Part shown: piece by piece, positions 16,386 to 23,889 of the stretch
Layout: every line of letters begins with the position of its first letter
How positions within the stretch are numbered: the stretch's first letter is position 1
NCBI RefSeq assembly: GCF_014646275.1
Contig: NZ_BMND01000041.1
Coordinates: 1-48,668 of the forward strand
DNA length: 48,668 nucleotides
Source: Streptomyces kronopolitis
GTDB lineage: Bacteria > Actinomycetota > Actinomycetes > Streptomycetales > Streptomycetaceae
Reading direction: 5' to 3'
The notes under the pieces: model-generated
The model's database searches: none
Seen by the model: the letters and a program-made list of their open reading frames with translations, nothing else
What the model was told of the DNA's origin: nothing
Program-made: the position numbers and the translations under genes

Positions 16386-16393
16386 CAGCCCCG

Positions 16394-16618
16394 TCACGGC
16401 AGGAGCTGGCCTCCCGTGCGCTGCCAGTACCCGGGCGGGGCCTGGTCGGCACGCATGGGGAAGCTGGGCCCGCTGGCGGCCCACAGAGCGTCACCCGGGG
16501 CGTAGTCGGAGGGGTGCACCATCACGGTGTCGGACGGCAGGTATAGGTACCGCAAGCGCCCCTCGCGGGTGACGTCGCCCAGCGACATGTTCAGGTCGCA
16601 GAAGGTCTCGTCGGCCAT
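16394..16618 (-). CDS. Small protein (74 aa), or C-terminal half of a frameshifted gene
   Basis: From about 16618 to 16394 this frame has excellent G/C third positions and reads MADETFCDLNMSLGD through to a PGYWQRTGGQLLP end. Its ATG has GGAG only one base away, too close for a good ribosome binding site. The overlapping upstream frame (16491-16775) loses codon bias exactly where this one gains it. The two are therefore best explained as one protein of about 126 residues broken by a single extra base, though a separate coupled gene remains possible. Confidence 0.5.
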   Translation of the reverse strand: MADETFCDLNMSLGDVTREGRLRYLYLPSDTVMVHPSDYAPGDALWAASGPSFPMRADQAPPGYWQRTGGQLLP

Positions 16619-16775
16619 GCTCCAGACCGTCGGTCAGCCACAGGGTCTCGTACGGGCCCGCCCCGGTCGCATTGTCGGCAAGGTCCAGGGTTGCCCCGTC
16701 CCATACGCGGGCCAGGCCGTCCGGGCTCAGGGTCAGGAAGTATCGGAGGACGAAGGGTTCGGCGAGGTTCGCCAT
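16491..16775 (-). CDS. First gene after cassette copy 4, probably frameshifted near 16618
   Basis: The ATG at 16775 opens MANLAEPFVLRYFLTLSPDG and reads well through YETLWLTDGLE. After that the frame becomes Arg/Pro-rich with poor third positions until its stop at 16491. Coding bias moves to the other frame at about 16618, so the true product likely continues there. It lies directly downstream of the cassette copy 4 leader. The family is unrecognised. Confidence 0.5.
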   Translation of the reverse strand: MANLAEPFVLRYFLTLSPDGLARVWDGATLDLADNATGAGPYETLWLTDGLEHGRRDLLRPEHVAGRRHPRGALAVPIPAVRHRDGAPLRLRPG

Positions 16776-16805
16776 GGGGGCTCCCAGGGTGCGTGGTTTT
16801 CGGTT

Positions 16806-16862
16806 GTTGGGCGCCTGCCACCGGCCGACCCAACGAGAAAAATATACCACACTTCTATCACG
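16806..16862 (-). promoter_or_regulatory. Repeated promoter plus leader-hairpin cassette, copy 4
   Basis: The core at 16835-16862 contains GAAGTGTGGTATATTTTTC, with one A for G just before GAAG. The hairpin 16806-16834 pairs GTTGGGT and GCC with GGC and GCCCAAC, with a 2-nt CG bulge and the GGTGGCA loop. The bulge position matches copy 3. Confidence 0.77.
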
Positions 16863-16920
16863 GCCGGATGGGTGCCCGGAGCGGAGACGCGGGTCCTGTA
16901 GGGCGATTCGGCATGCGGGA

Positions 16921-16956
16921 CGGCGGGACTCCGCCCCGGTAAGCGGTGTCCCGCCG
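16921..16956. terminator. Inverted repeat after the Cys-containing accessory gene
   Basis: CGGCGGGAC (16921-16929) pairs with GTCCCGCCG (16948-16956). It lies 14 bp past a TGA at 16970 that is reached only in the shifted frame, supporting 16970 as the natural end of the upstream gene. Confidence 0.55.
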
Positions 16957-16969
16957 GGGCGTTGACCGC

Positions 16970-17609
16970 TCAGGCCGGCATCAGCCGGCCCTCGGCCCGC
17001 CGCAGCGGCCCGCATCCCCGCGTGAACCTGATCCGACCATCCCAGCGTCGGCACGACCTTCCGTGCGTCCTGACGATCCATCTGCGCCTGCACCCGAGCG
17101 GACCGGTCCCGCTCGGCTGCCAGATCAGCCCGGTCCACCGTGCGGTCGCGCGCATCCGCGCCCGCCGTGTCCGCGTCCGTCAGCGGCGCGGGGGCGTCCT
17201 CGTCGTCCGCCTGCTCCGCTTCGCTCTGCGCGGCCGCCAGTTCCGCGTCGCCGAACAGCCCGCCGTCGTCCGGCGTGGTCGGGGGCCGGGGCTGGCGGCG
17301 CTTCGGTGCCACGTACAGGTCCGCCAGGTCCTCCGCGCCGAACAGCGATTCCTCGGCCACGACCGGAGCGGATGAGGCCGCCATCTCGGTCACGAACAGC
17401 CCGTCCGCCAAGGACAGCTCGGCGCGCCGCCGGTCCTCGGCGATCTCGTCGCACTTGCGGCAGGTGCGCATGGTCCGGGCCGCGAGCCCCATGGACGCGG
17501 CCGCCGGGTCGACCGGGTTCGGCGCGAACTTCCCGCAGTAGCCCTTGACCTTGCCCGCGTCCTGGCGGTGCAGCTCCGTCGTGTGGCTCTTGGTGGTGGC
17601 GTAGTGCAT
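16970..17609 (-). CDS. Accessory protein with an N-terminal Cys motif, probably frameshifted near 17050
   Basis: MHYATTKSHTTELHRQDAGK opens a protein with CRKC, a conserved LADGLFVTE segment and an acidic, Ala-rich C-terminal half. The ATG at 17609 has AGAGGGG upstream. Read without a shift, the frame runs on through the next promoter cassette and into the following gene, to 16491, which is implausible. Around 17050 codon bias moves to a frame ending at 16970 in GRLMPA, directly before an inverted repeat. One extra G in a GGG run would explain this. The span is 640 bp, one base more than a multiple of three. Confidence 0.5.
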
Positions 17610-17650
17610 GGCAAGCCCCTCTTGTCGTCGTGGTGTCGGGTGGTGGGTGA

Positions 17651-18319
17651 TCAGGCGGCGACCAGGACGTTGTGCGCGGTCTGCCGGGCCCGCTCGGCGG
17701 CCTCGGTGCGGGTGCCGCGCTTCATCTCGTCCCACTGCGCGAACGTCAAGCGCTGTTCGACGTCCGCCCAGAAGCGGACCAGGTCCTCCGAGGCCCGTGC
17801 GTAGGCGATCGTGGCCGGGCCGCTGAACAGGGCGCGCGGGTTGATGCCCTTCGCCGTGGCCTTGTGGTTCAGCAGGTTTCCGCGGCACCAGTCCTCCGCG
17901 CGCCTCCACTGCTCCTCGCAGTGCGCCCGGTAGCTCTCGCGCGACTCGGTACGGCAGTAGGCGGCGCGGGCCGACTCCTGCTCCTGCTCCCGCTCCTGCT
18001 CCCACAGCGCGAGGCGCAGGATGCGCTCACCCTCTGCGCGCACTGCGGCGTCCGCGTCGCTCTCCAGCGGGAGGGCATCGCAGCCTGCCCACATGTCGAC
18101 GTCCGCAGCGTCGTCGACCTGGAAGAGGCCGCCGAACAGGTCGTCGGCGCTCTCCTCCAGGTCCTCCCCGACCAGGTCGGCGCGCAGCGCACGCAGCGCG
18201 TGTGCCAGCTCCTCCCAGTCCATCTCGGGCAGGTGGCAGGTGGGCTCCTGAGCGGGGCGAGCGGGCGAGATCTCCAGGCGGATCGTCCGGAGTTCACCCT
18301 GGATCTCGTCGAAGCTCAT
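17651..18319 (-). CDS. Unrecognised 222-aa acidic helical protein
   Basis: The start at 18319 (MSFDEIQGELRTIRLEIS) lies behind cassette copy 5; upstream codons belong to the leader. The middle is strongly acidic (LVGEDLEESADDLFGGLFQVDDAADVD). A Glu/Gln-rich helix (LWEQEREQEQESARAAY) follows, and a C-terminal helical part contains EEQWRRAEDWCRGNLLNH. It resembles tail-assembly or plasmid accessory proteins only in composition. It forms a two-gene unit with the gene at 17609. Confidence 0.65.
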   Translation of the reverse strand: MSFDEIQGELRTIRLEISPARPAQEPTCHLPEMDWEELAHALRALRADLVGEDLEESADDLFGGLFQVDDAADVDMWAGCDALPLESDADAAVRAEGERILRLALWEQEREQEQESARAAYCRTESRESYRAHCEEQWRRAEDWCRGNLLNHKATAKGINPRALFSGPATIAYARASEDLVRFWADVEQRLTFAQWDEMKRGTRTEAAERARQTAHNVLVAA

Positions 18320-18360
18320 GCGAGCGCCTTCCGTGCCGTACGTGGGGGGAGTGGTTGTCG

Positions 18361-18416
18361 GTTGCCGGCCACTGCCGCGCCAACCAACGAGAAAAATATA
18401 CCACACTTCCATCACG
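18361..18416 (-). promoter_or_regulatory. Repeated promoter plus leader-hairpin cassette, copy 5
   Basis: The core at 18389-18416 contains GAAGTGTGGTATATTTTTC. The hairpin 18361-18388 pairs GTTG and TTGGC with GCCGG and CAAC, with a bulged G and two G-U pairs; the loop is GCGGCAGTG. This is the most diverged stem, but it can still fold. Confidence 0.74.
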
Positions 18417-18427
18417 CTCGGGGGCTC

Positions 18428-18455
18428 GCCTCGCACTCCGCTCCTACGGCGAGGC
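18428..18455. terminator. Inverted repeat upstream of cassette copy 5
   Basis: GCCTCGC (18428-18434) pairs with GCGAGGC (18449-18455). It may insulate the cassette from read-through of the Rep-like gene. Confidence 0.4.
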
Positions 18456-18833
18456 GTGGCCGTAGCCAGGTGGGGCCTTGCCTGCGTGCGTGGGCGAACA
18501 GCACCTACCGGTGGTCATCGTGAATCCGGCGCCGCGCCGGAAGCGCTGGCGCCGGACAACCGGACGGCGCATCTCCGCCCTGGCGGGTGCGCGGCAGACT
18601 GCGGGGCCGTGACCGGACCGCGTCATGAACGTGGCCGGCTGGACGCGGGCGACGCGGCCGGGGCCGCGGGGCGAGGACGCCGGCCGACCGGCTACGACAC
18701 GGCCCGCGCCGCACACCAAACAAGGGTTCTCTTCCTCCGGCTACCGCGTAGGAAGAGATGTCCGCGCGGGCGAGGGGCCTGCCCACGGGGTCTGACCTGC
18801 ATCAATGAGGCACGGCGCCAAAAGGGCTTTCGC
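18456..18833. other. Intergenic stretch between the Rep-like gene and cassette 5
   Basis: No gene is supported. Short open frames on both strands lack codon bias and ribosome binding sites. Confidence 0.4.
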
Positions 18834-18917
18834 ACCCTCGGTCCAACTCTCGGTGAAACTATGAAACCAACTGTGGGGCAAACCGTGGGGCAAACCATGA
18901 GACCTACCCTCGGTCCA
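18834..18917. repeat. Seven 12-bp tandem units beside the Rep-like gene
   Basis: Seven consecutive degenerate 12-mers start at 18834, 18846, 18858, 18870, 18882, 18894 and 18906. The first and last are identical (ACCCTCGGTCCA) and the fourth and fifth differ at one base (ACTGTGGGGCAA, ACCGTGGGGCAA). The array lies 11 bp past the stop of the Rep-like gene. It could be iterons, or could encode a Thr/Gly four-residue repeat in an unrecognised small frame. Confidence 0.6.
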
Positions 18918-18928
18918 ACTCGCGTTCG

Positions 18929-20305
18929 TCATCGGCCGGCTCGCTCATCCAGCTCGGCACGCAGCGCGGCGAAGGCGCGCTCGGCTGCCTGCTGGTCGCG
19001 CAGGGCTTCCATCCACCCCTCGCGCGCTTCGGCGTCCGGCTGACGCGGTGGGCACGCACCACGAGTACGTCGCCGGTACGCCTCCAGCGCAGAGGCGCTG
19101 TGCGGGGCTGCGAGCGACTGCCAGAAATGGCTCTCCGGTTCGCGCAGGCGCGCAGCGTGCCGGGGCGGCTGTGCCGGCACCTCGGCGCGGCGGGCCGCGA
19201 GGGCGTGGCGCAGGCCGGGGCGGAGCTGGGTCTCGTAGTGCTGCCAGGCGGGGGTGTTGGTGCCGTCCAGGGAGCGGAGCAGGGCGGTGTAGCGCTCGGC
19301 GGTCTCGTCCGCGGCAGGGTTCTTGGCGGGCTGGGGTACCGGGGCGTGGGTGGGGGGCAGGTCGCCGGTGTGCTGGCGACGCGCCAGTTCGTGGTGGACG
19401 TAGGCGATGGGGTTGCGGAGGTGTCCGGGCACGCCCCAGGTCTGGAGTTCGGCGGCCAGGCTCTGGGGGGTCCAGCCGGCGTCGAGCAGCGGGCGCAGGG
19501 CGTAGGCGAGTTTGCGTGAGCAGGTGCGGTGGAGCCACCAGATCTCCGTCTGGAGCTGCTGGGTGGCGGTGATGTGCCGGGCGCAGCGCTGCGGGGTGGT
19601 GCGGTGGTGGTGGTGGAAGGTGGGGTTTTTGCGCCTCGCGCGCGTGCGCGAGGTGTAGTTAATACCCCCGTCTACCTGCACCTGTAGGTGGTCTGTGGAG
19701 ACCACCACAGAAGGGGTGCAACGCGTCCGGTCGGCCTTGCGTCGGGCTTCGGCGACGGCGCGGTGCCGGCCGTGGGCAGTGACGCCGATGATGCGGGCGT
19801 GGTAGCCGTGTCCGGACAGGCGACGGCCGCGGGCTTCGTCGTACGCGGGCGGGGCGACGGCGGCGAAGATCGTGGCGGTGGCGCGGTATCCGTCGCCGGC
19901 CTTCCAGGTGCCCTTGGTGCGCCGCACGTTGGCCTTGGTGCCGTGTTCGACGTAGGCGATCAGGCCGAGCTCGCGCAGGTGCTTGGCGGCGTACATCACG
20001 GTGCGGCGGGAGACGCCCAGGGCGCGGGCGGTGGCGTCGGCGGCGAAGACGAAGTGGCCGTCGCGGCTGCGGCGCATGCGGGCGGCGAAGAGCTGGGCCA
20101 GGCGCAGCGCGGTGGCGCCGGCCTTGGGGTGGTAGCCGCTGGTGATCATGTGGTGGGCGGCGGCGAGGAAGTCTTCGCCGCGGCGCAGCCGGCGGGAGGC
20201 GGTGGTGCAGTGTTCCTGGTCGTCCGGGTCGAGGACGAGGGTGAATTCTGGTCGCGCCGAGCCGGTTTCCTTGGTGCGGTGGCCGCCGGTGGGGTGGTCG
20301 GGCAT
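18929..20305 (-). CDS. Rep-like winged-helix protein (458 aa)
   Basis: Residues about 60-150 form a helix-turn-helix/winged-helix region: ALRLAQLFAARMRRSRDGHFVFAADATARALGVSRRTVMYAAKHLRELGLIAYVEHG shows the classic recognition-helix and wing pattern of plasmid replication initiators and related regulators. The C-terminal half has LAYALRPLLDAGWTPQSLAAELQ and a basic, Arg-rich tail. It is the last gene of the minus-strand set headed by the coupling ATPase. I infer a replication or copy-control role from the domain plus the adjacent 12-bp array; a plain transcription regulator is the alternative. Two strong hairpins lie inside the gene (19634-19653 and 19687-19706). Confidence 0.68.
   Translation of the reverse strand: MPDHPTGGHRTKETGSARPEFTLVLDPDDQEHCTTASRRLRRGEDFLAAAHHMITSGYHPKAGATALRLAQLFAARMRRSRDGHFVFAADATARALGVSRRTVMYAAKHLRELGLIAYVEHGTKANVRRTKGTWKAGDGYRATATIFAAVAPPAYDEARGRRLSGHGYHARIIGVTAHGRHRAVAEARRKADRTRCTPSVVVSTDHLQVQVDGGINYTSRTRARRKNPTFHHHHRTTPQRCARHITATQQLQTEIWWLHRTCSRKLAYALRPLLDAGWTPQSLAAELQTWGVPGHLRNPIAYVHHELARRQHTGDLPPTHAPVPQPAKNPAADETAERYTALLRSLDGTNTPAWQHYETQLRPGLRHALAARRAEVPAQPPRHAARLREPESHFWQSLAAPHSASALEAYRRRTRGACPPRQPDAEAREGWMEALRDQQAAERAFAALRAELDERAGR
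19634..19706. promoter_or_regulatory. Two hairpins around an AT-richer spot inside the Rep-like gene
   Basis: CCTCGCGC/GCGCGAGG (loop GCGT, 19634-19653) and GGTGGTCT/AGACCACC (loop GTGG, 19687-19706) flank the low-GC spot GTAGTTAATAC. The protein is Arg/His-rich and atypical here. Candidates are an intragenic origin or a recombination junction. Confidence 0.4.
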
Positions 20306-20395
20306 GATGAAAATGCGCGCTTTCCTAGCAGGGAGTGCTGACGCCGTGAGGCGTGGGTGGCCGCGGAGGTGATGACTCCGCGGCCACCGTCGTGT

Positions 20396-20731
20396 TCAGT
20401 GCGGGATGCGGGCTCTGTCCCCGTCCGGCGGGGCCGTGGCGGGGGTGCGGGGGACCAGGAGAAGGTCGTCGATGCTTCCGCGCCCGCCGGTCTGCTGCTG
20501 CCAGCCCTCGTAGATGTGGTGGATGACGGAGCGGGCGATCAGCCGGTACTCCTCCGCGGACTGTTCCTGTCCGGCGAGCGTCCCTATCGGGCGGGTGTGG
20601 CAGTACAGGGCGAGCATTTCGGCGATCAGCGGGGTGTGCGGCCGGGCCGCTGTGTCCAGGTCGGTGCAGGCCGGCTGGTGGGGCTGCGCGGGTGCGGGCG
20701 CCGGGGGGTTGGGCGTGGTGAACCAGAACAC
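20396..20731 (-). CDS. Unrecognised 111-aa protein in the coupling-protein operon
   Basis: The protein starts at a GTG with GGAGACCCA directly upstream, 15 bp after the Replic_Relax gene. A Pro-rich N terminus (MFWFTTPNPPAPAPAQ) precedes a helical segment (TPLIAEMLALYCHTRPIGT, then EEYRLIARSVIHHIYEGWQQQ). There is no signal peptide or zinc motif. Its place between the Replic_Relax and Rep-like genes suggests a role in DNA processing for transfer or replication, which is inference. Confidence 0.6.
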   Translation of the reverse strand: MFWFTTPNPPAPAPAQPHQPACTDLDTAARPHTPLIAEMLALYCHTRPIGTLAGQEQSAEEYRLIARSVIHHIYEGWQQQTGGRGSIDDLLLVPRTPATAPPDGDRARIPH

Positions 20732-20746
20732 TGGGTCTCCTTGTCG

Positions 20747-21691
20747 TCAGGCCGCGGTGGCGGCGGGCGCGGTGGCGGGGGCGAGCCAGATGTCGGTCGG
20801 GGTGGCCGGGCCGAGGACGGGGGTGACGATCGGGGCGAAGGGGCCGCGGTCGCGCAGTTCGTCGAGGGTCGTGATGCCGGCCCTGATGCCGGCGGTGGGC
20901 AGGCGGGGGTCGGCCGCGGCGAGGCTGCGCAGGTCGTTGATGCGGCTCTGCAGGCGCGCGCTCGTGGCGCCGGTGAGGACGAGAAGGACGCGGGGGTAGA
21001 GGGGGTAGCGGCTGCGCCACGCCAGCTGCGGCTTGGCGGTGGCGGCGCGTGCCGCGCGGGTGGCCGGCTGCGGGGCGTAGGCGTGGTAGGCGGCGTAGGC
21101 GTGGAGTTTCTGGGCGAGGCGGCCCACGGTCATCTGGGCGCGGTCGACCTCAATGAAGAAGGTGAGCAGCGTGCGCCGGTCGGCTTCGGTGTGGACGTAG
21201 TGGAGAACCGCGTCCGGGACCAGCGACAGCTCCTCGCCGGGCCGGTCTTCGGCGCGGTAGTAGTGGGCGATCTCCGGAGTCCAGTCGAGGGGGCCGCATT
21301 CGTGGCCGAGGCGGGCGGCGTGGGTGACGAAAGCGGCGCCGGTTTCGACGGTGGCCAGGGTGTGCTCCTGCAGGGGCCCGGCGGCTGCCTGCCGGCTCAT
21401 GCGGTAGGGGCGCTTGGGCAGCAGGCCGGTGGCCTCCACAGCTTCGGCCCCGCCCTCGGTCAGCCACCACAGCAGTTCGCTCTGGCCATGGCGGCGGCGG
21501 TTGACGCAATCAGCCAAGCCGTCGCTACGCAGGCTCCGAAGCTGGCGGCGGAGGTACTCGGAAGTCGTGTTCTGGGGCGTGATCAGGCGGTGGAGTTGGC
21601 CGGTGGACACCAGGCGGTGCTGGTAGAGGACGTTAAGGGCGTGCTGGCCGGTGGTGCTGACGCCGGCGGGGACGGGGTGGGTGTAGGGCAT
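20747..21691 (-). CDS. Replication-relaxation (Replic_Relax) family protein
   Basis: This 314-aa protein fits the Replic_Relax family (PF13814). It has an N-terminal winged helix (QHALNVLYQHRLVSTGQLHRLI, then LRRQLRSLRSDGLADCVN), followed by a core with LLTFFIEVDRAQMTVGRLAQKLHAYAAYH, where an E-x-D-R pair followed by a K helix gives a nuclease-like strand layout. The family occurs on actinobacterial plasmids next to coupling-type ATPases and is thought to act in plasmid DNA processing. The ATG has AGGAG upstream and begins 8 bp after the coupling-ATPase stop. No classical MOB relaxase is present in the window, so this protein is a candidate for that role. Confidence 0.8.
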   Translation of the reverse strand: MPYTHPVPAGVSTTGQHALNVLYQHRLVSTGQLHRLITPQNTTSEYLRRQLRSLRSDGLADCVNRRRHGQSELLWWLTEGGAEAVEATGLLPKRPYRMSRQAAAGPLQEHTLATVETGAAFVTHAARLGHECGPLDWTPEIAHYYRAEDRPGEELSLVPDAVLHYVHTEADRRTLLTFFIEVDRAQMTVGRLAQKLHAYAAYHAYAPQPATRAARAATAKPQLAWRSRYPLYPRVLLVLTGATSARLQSRINDLRSLAAADPRLPTAGIRAGITTLDELRDRGPFAPIVTPVLGPATPTDIWLAPATAPAATAA

Positions 21692-21699
21692 GGTGGCTC

Positions 21700-23889
21700 C
21701 TATCCGAGGTGGGTGTGCTGGTCGTCGCCGCGGCCGCCGGCGCCCCCGCCGCTGGGGGGTGCGGGGGGTGCGGTGAACAGCTCGCGGATGTCGTCGTCGA
21801 GGGTTTCGAGGGCGTCGAGTACTTCGCCGACCACGCGGCGGCGGGTGTTGGTGTCGATCGCCTGGCGGAGAGCGGGCAGTCCGTCGGGGTTGTAGTACTT
21901 GGCGAAGATCTCGTCGACGGGCAGGCCGCGGACCCGGAAGGGCTTGGTGGGGCGGCCGTCGAGAGCGATCGACATCAGGTAGTGGTATTTGGGGAGTTCG
22001 GTGATGGTTTCGGCGGTGACGTGCCCGTTCCACCGGCGGGCGACGAAGGCTGCTTCGTCGTAGTCGGCCGCGCAGGTGGCGAGCAGCGACTGGTTTTGCA
22101 GCAGCGCCTGCCGGGTGGTGGCGGACAGGCGCAGCGCCATCTGCGTCATGCCGATAAAGCGGACCTCGTACTTGCGGAGCTGTTCGGCGATGGCGGCGAG
22201 GAAGCCCTTGGACGAGGAGTCCAGGGCGGTGAGTTCGTCGCCCCAGGACCAGAACGTCTTGCGGTCGGCGCGGGGGGTGTCCTGGCGGGAGAGGCCGGCG
22301 CGGTGCAGGTCGTGGATGAGCAGGCAGGAGACCAGGGCATCGGATTCGGAGCCGGAGGGGCAGACGAAGACGATCTTGCCAGTGTCCATGGCGGTGCGGA
22401 CGTCGTAGCCGGAGCGCGGGGAGCCGAAGAACGCGCGCAGCGAGATGGAGGTGTCGAGGCGGTCGATCGCGTAGGTGACGGTGGGCACCGCGTTCTCCGC
22501 CAGCTTCGGGAACGTCGTGGTCCAGTACTTACGGACGGTGGGCGGCAGGTGCGGCAGGAGCGCTTCACGCCAGCGGTCGTCGGTCAACCACGAGCGGATT
22601 TGGAACACGGTGGGCTGCAGATCGGGACGGCCGGCGTCGACCGCCTGGAGCGCGATGAGGGCCAGGGCCTGGACGGTGCGCGCCAGGATGGTGCGGGCGC
22701 GCGGTGCCCTGTCGCCCCAGTCCTGCGCGGCGGCGATGCCCTCGGTGACCGCGCGGACGACCTCCTGGACGTGCGTGGCGTCACGCCCCTCCATCGACAG
22801 CGGGTTCCACGACACCACCCGCTGGTCGGGGGTGGGCGTGGCGAGGTTGATCTCCCACACCCGGTCCTGCAGGTGCGGGTGCGCGAGGTAGGGCTGCGCG
22901 CGCACCCACGCTTCACCGTGCGGGTCGAGGAACCAGACGCCGTGGCCGTTGTGGGCCAGGGCGATGGCCTGGACGAGGGCCTCCTCGGTCTTGCCATGGC
23001 CGGACTTGCCCAGCAAGAGGGCGAACAGCAGGTCCTCGACGCGGGCTGCGCCGATGCGTTCGACGCCGTCGGGGTAGACGACGGCGCCCAGCGGTACGAG
23101 GTCGGGCTGCCCGGTGTAGACGGGCAGGTTGGCCGGGGCGGGCGGGACAATCCCGCCGGAGCGCACGATGTTGCTGCCCGAGCAGCGGGTGGTGGGGGGC
23201 TTGAGGAATCCGGCGAGTTCGGGGGTGGTCAGCCACTGCCGGCGGTGGGGCGCGAACTCGCCGGTGGCCATGCGGTGGTCGAAGCGGGCGATGGCACGGC
23301 GGGCCTTGGGTCGGCGGGGGCGGAAGTAGTTCTCGCCGCTGGTGGTGGCGAGGGCGGCGAGCAGCTGGTTCATGCGGGCGTGGGCGGCCTGGGGGTGGCG
23401 GGCGGTGGTGCGCAGCAGGAGCTGGACGGCGAAGACCGTGCCGCCGGGGGTGAACTTGCCGACGCTGTCGCGGACGTCGCTCTGCCGCGGCACCCGGTTC
23501 GTGGTGCGTGCGGAGCGGTTGCCGTTCCAGTCGGAGGTCAGGGCGTCCATGAGGCCGGCCCCGAGGCCGGCGGTGCTGCCGGTGGTGAGGCGCTCGCCGT
23601 AGGCGGAGGGGCCGCGGCGGCGGGCGGCGGCGAGCAGGGCGCGGCGGCGGCGGGCGAGGCGGCGCTCGCTGACGGGGATCAGGTCCAGGCACATCTCGGC
23701 CTGCTCGCCTGCCTCGCTGCGGACGCCGGCGAGGGCGGCGGCCAGCGACTGCAGCGGGTCGGGGTTCAGGCCCAGGGAGGCGAGGGGCTTGGCGTCGGGG
23801 AGCGCCAGGACGAGTTCCGCGCGCTCGGTGTACTGCGGGGCGGCCGCGGTCGGGGACGGGTGGGGCTTGGTCAGGTCGATGAGGCTCAT
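21700..23889 (-). CDS. VirD4/HerA-like coupling ATPase
   Basis: A 729-aa ATPase of the FtsK/HerA/VirD4 superfamily. Walker A GKSGHGKT lies at residues 294-301 and a Walker B-type WSWGDEL with Asp551-Glu552. A conserved FVCPSGSESDALVSCLLI strand and a GMTQMALRLSATTRQALLQNQ segment fit TraG/TrwB-like T4SS coupling or type IV ATPases. The N-terminal ~280 residues lack clear membrane helices, so membrane anchoring may come from the adjacent 152-aa membrane protein, with which it overlaps by ATGA. The chosen ATG (23889) has GGAGG upstream. It would feed DNA or protein into the T4SS encoded divergently. Confidence 0.82.
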   Translation of the reverse strand: MSLIDLTKPHPSPTAAAPQYTERAELVLALPDAKPLASLGLNPDPLQSLAAALAGVRSEAGEQAEMCLDLIPVSERRLARRRRALLAAARRRGPSAYGERLTTGSTAGLGAGLMDALTSDWNGNRSARTTNRVPRQSDVRDSVGKFTPGGTVFAVQLLLRTTARHPQAAHARMNQLLAALATTSGENYFRPRRPKARRAIARFDHRMATGEFAPHRRQWLTTPELAGFLKPPTTRCSGSNIVRSGGIVPPAPANLPVYTGQPDLVPLGAVVYPDGVERIGAARVEDLLFALLLGKSGHGKTEEALVQAIALAHNGHGVWFLDPHGEAWVRAQPYLAHPHLQDRVWEINLATPTPDQRVVSWNPLSMEGRDATHVQEVVRAVTEGIAAAQDWGDRAPRARTILARTVQALALIALQAVDAGRPDLQPTVFQIRSWLTDDRWREALLPHLPPTVRKYWTTTFPKLAENAVPTVTYAIDRLDTSISLRAFFGSPRSGYDVRTAMDTGKIVFVCPSGSESDALVSCLLIHDLHRAGLSRQDTPRADRKTFWSWGDELTALDSSSKGFLAAIAEQLRKYEVRFIGMTQMALRLSATTRQALLQNQSLLATCAADYDEAAFVARRWNGHVTAETITELPKYHYLMSIALDGRPTKPFRVRGLPVDEIFAKYYNPDGLPALRQAIDTNTRRRVVGEVLDALETLDDDIRELFTAPPAPPSGGGAGGRGDDQHTHLG

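Noticed and set aside
16600..16630. Programmed frameshift at the 16618 switch
   Set aside because: No slippery heptamer or stimulatory structure is seen; a plain indel or a coupled gene is simpler.
16491..18005. A single 504-aa protein spanning two units and a promoter cassette
   Set aside because: It would translate the promoter core and leader hairpin of copy 4. Codon bias changes frame twice, and separate starts with ribosome binding sites exist.
12300..18420. CRISPR array reading of the five repeated cores
   Set aside because: Repeats are kilobases apart, lie at gene starts, and no cas genes are seen.
18834..18925. Coding gene with TLGPT/VGQT repeats
   Set aside because: The open frame extends antisense into the Rep-like gene and has no ribosome binding site or codon bias before the array, so I report the DNA repeat instead.
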